Shown: positions 5,562 to 5,853 of the stretch, piece by piece
How the letters are laid out: each line of letters begins with the position of its first letter
How positions within the stretch are numbered: the stretch's first letter is position 1
Origin: DASSTJ01 sp035707965
GTDB lineage: Bacteria > Actinomycetota > Actinomycetes > Actinomycetales > Angustibacteraceae
Direction of reading: 5' to 3'
Assembly: GCA_035707965.1 (NCBI GenBank)
Contig: DASSTJ010000172.1
Location: forward strand, 1 to 5,853
Length of the DNA: 5,853 bases
Translations under genes and position numbers: made by a program
Notes under the pieces: generated by a model
Told to the model about the DNA's origin: nothing
The model's input: only the letters and a program-made list of their open reading frames with translations
Database searches by the model: none

Positions 5562-5853
5562 TCAGCCGTTCTGCTGCGGGACGCGGATGACGAGGGCGTC
5601 GCCCTGGCCGCCACCGCCGCAGAGCGCGGCCACGCCGACGCCGCCACCGCGGCGCTTCAGCTCGAGCGCCAGGTGCAGGGCGATGCGGGCCCCGGACATG
5701 CCGATCGGGTGGCCGAGCGCGATGGCGCCGCCGTTGACGTTGACGATGCCGGCGTCGACGCCCAGCTCGCGCATCGACTGGATGCCGACCGACGCGAAGG
5801 CCTCGTTGATCTCGACGAGGTCGAGGTCGCCCGCCTCGAGACCGGCCCGCGCC
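5562..5853 (-). CDS. Acetyl-CoA acetyltransferase (thiolase), C-terminal part only
   Basis: The last 97 codons of a thiolase, reading leftward and open at the right edge. EINEAFA and then NVNGGAIALGHPIGMSGARI carry the catalytic-site Asn and His (GHP), and CGGGGQGDALVI carries the second catalytic Cys, in the standard spacing of the thiolase C-terminal domain. The enzyme would condense two acetyl-CoA to acetoacetyl-CoA, or cleave a 3-ketoacyl-CoA with CoA, in the cytoplasm. Whether it is biosynthetic or beta-oxidative cannot be told from this part. A start at the internal ATG at 5774 is rejected because the conserved EINEAFA lies upstream of it in the same frame. The stop codon is 2 nt from the meaB start, so the two genes form an operon. 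Residues seen are all normal for the family. Confidence 0.95.
   Translation of the reverse strand, partial: ARAGLEAGDLDLVEINEAFASVGIQSMRELGVDAGIVNVNGGAIALGHPIGMSGARIALHLALELKRRGGGVGVAALCGGGGQGDALVIRVPQQNG

Noticed and set aside
5562..5774. Short 70-residue thiolase-like protein starting at the ATG at 5774
   Set aside because: The same frame continues upstream to the window edge and encodes the conserved EINEAFA segment, so this is an internal Met of a full thiolase.
1..5853. Mobile element, phage, CRISPR or defence system
   Set aside because: No transposase, integrase, terminal inverted repeats, tRNA, regularly spaced repeats or defence-type domains are visible. Composition is even across the window.

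Overview
The window is about 70% GC and gene-dense, with tightly packed genes and strong third-position GC bias. It carries an actinobacterial-type thiolase–meaB pair. This points to a high-GC actinomycete; something like Nocardioidaceae is an inference, not a proof. I see no rRNA, tRNA, CRISPR array, insertion sequence, integrase or phage gene. It reads as ordinary chromosome.

Layout, left to right. (1) 1-137, minus: the first 45 codons of a thiamine-binding MTH1187/YkoF-family protein, running off the left edge. (2) 191-1273, minus: a ten-helix EamA/DMT transporter with an unusually long C-terminal tail. (3) 1287-2258, plus: a LysR-type regulator divergent from the transporter, with only 13 bp between the two start codons. 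(4) 2253-2298: a stem-loop shared by two converging genes. (5) 2293-3438 and 3435-4457, minus: a two-gene ABC-2 exporter, permease and ATPase, overlapping by ATGA. (6) 4458-4593: a 136-bp spacer with a promoter-like sequence and one copy of an exact 27-bp repeat; the other copy is the 3' end of meaB. (7) 4594-5559, minus: meaB, the GTPase chaperone of methylmalonyl-CoA mutase, starting at TTG. (8) 5562-5853, minus: the C-terminal 97 residues of a thiolase, running off the right edge, 2 bp upstream of meaB.

How the genes work together. Thiolase and meaB look like one transcription unit in acyl-CoA and propionyl/methylmalonyl-CoA metabolism. The ATPase and permease together make one exporter of unknown substrate; it lies downstream of meaB but probably has its own promoter. 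The LysR protein is the obvious candidate regulator of the divergent EamA transporter. An exact 9-bp inverted repeat spans both start codons and is a candidate operator.

I found no clearly new multi-gene system. The items most worth checking are the inverted repeat over the divergent starts, the repeat at the end of meaB, and the likely leaderless starts of three genes.
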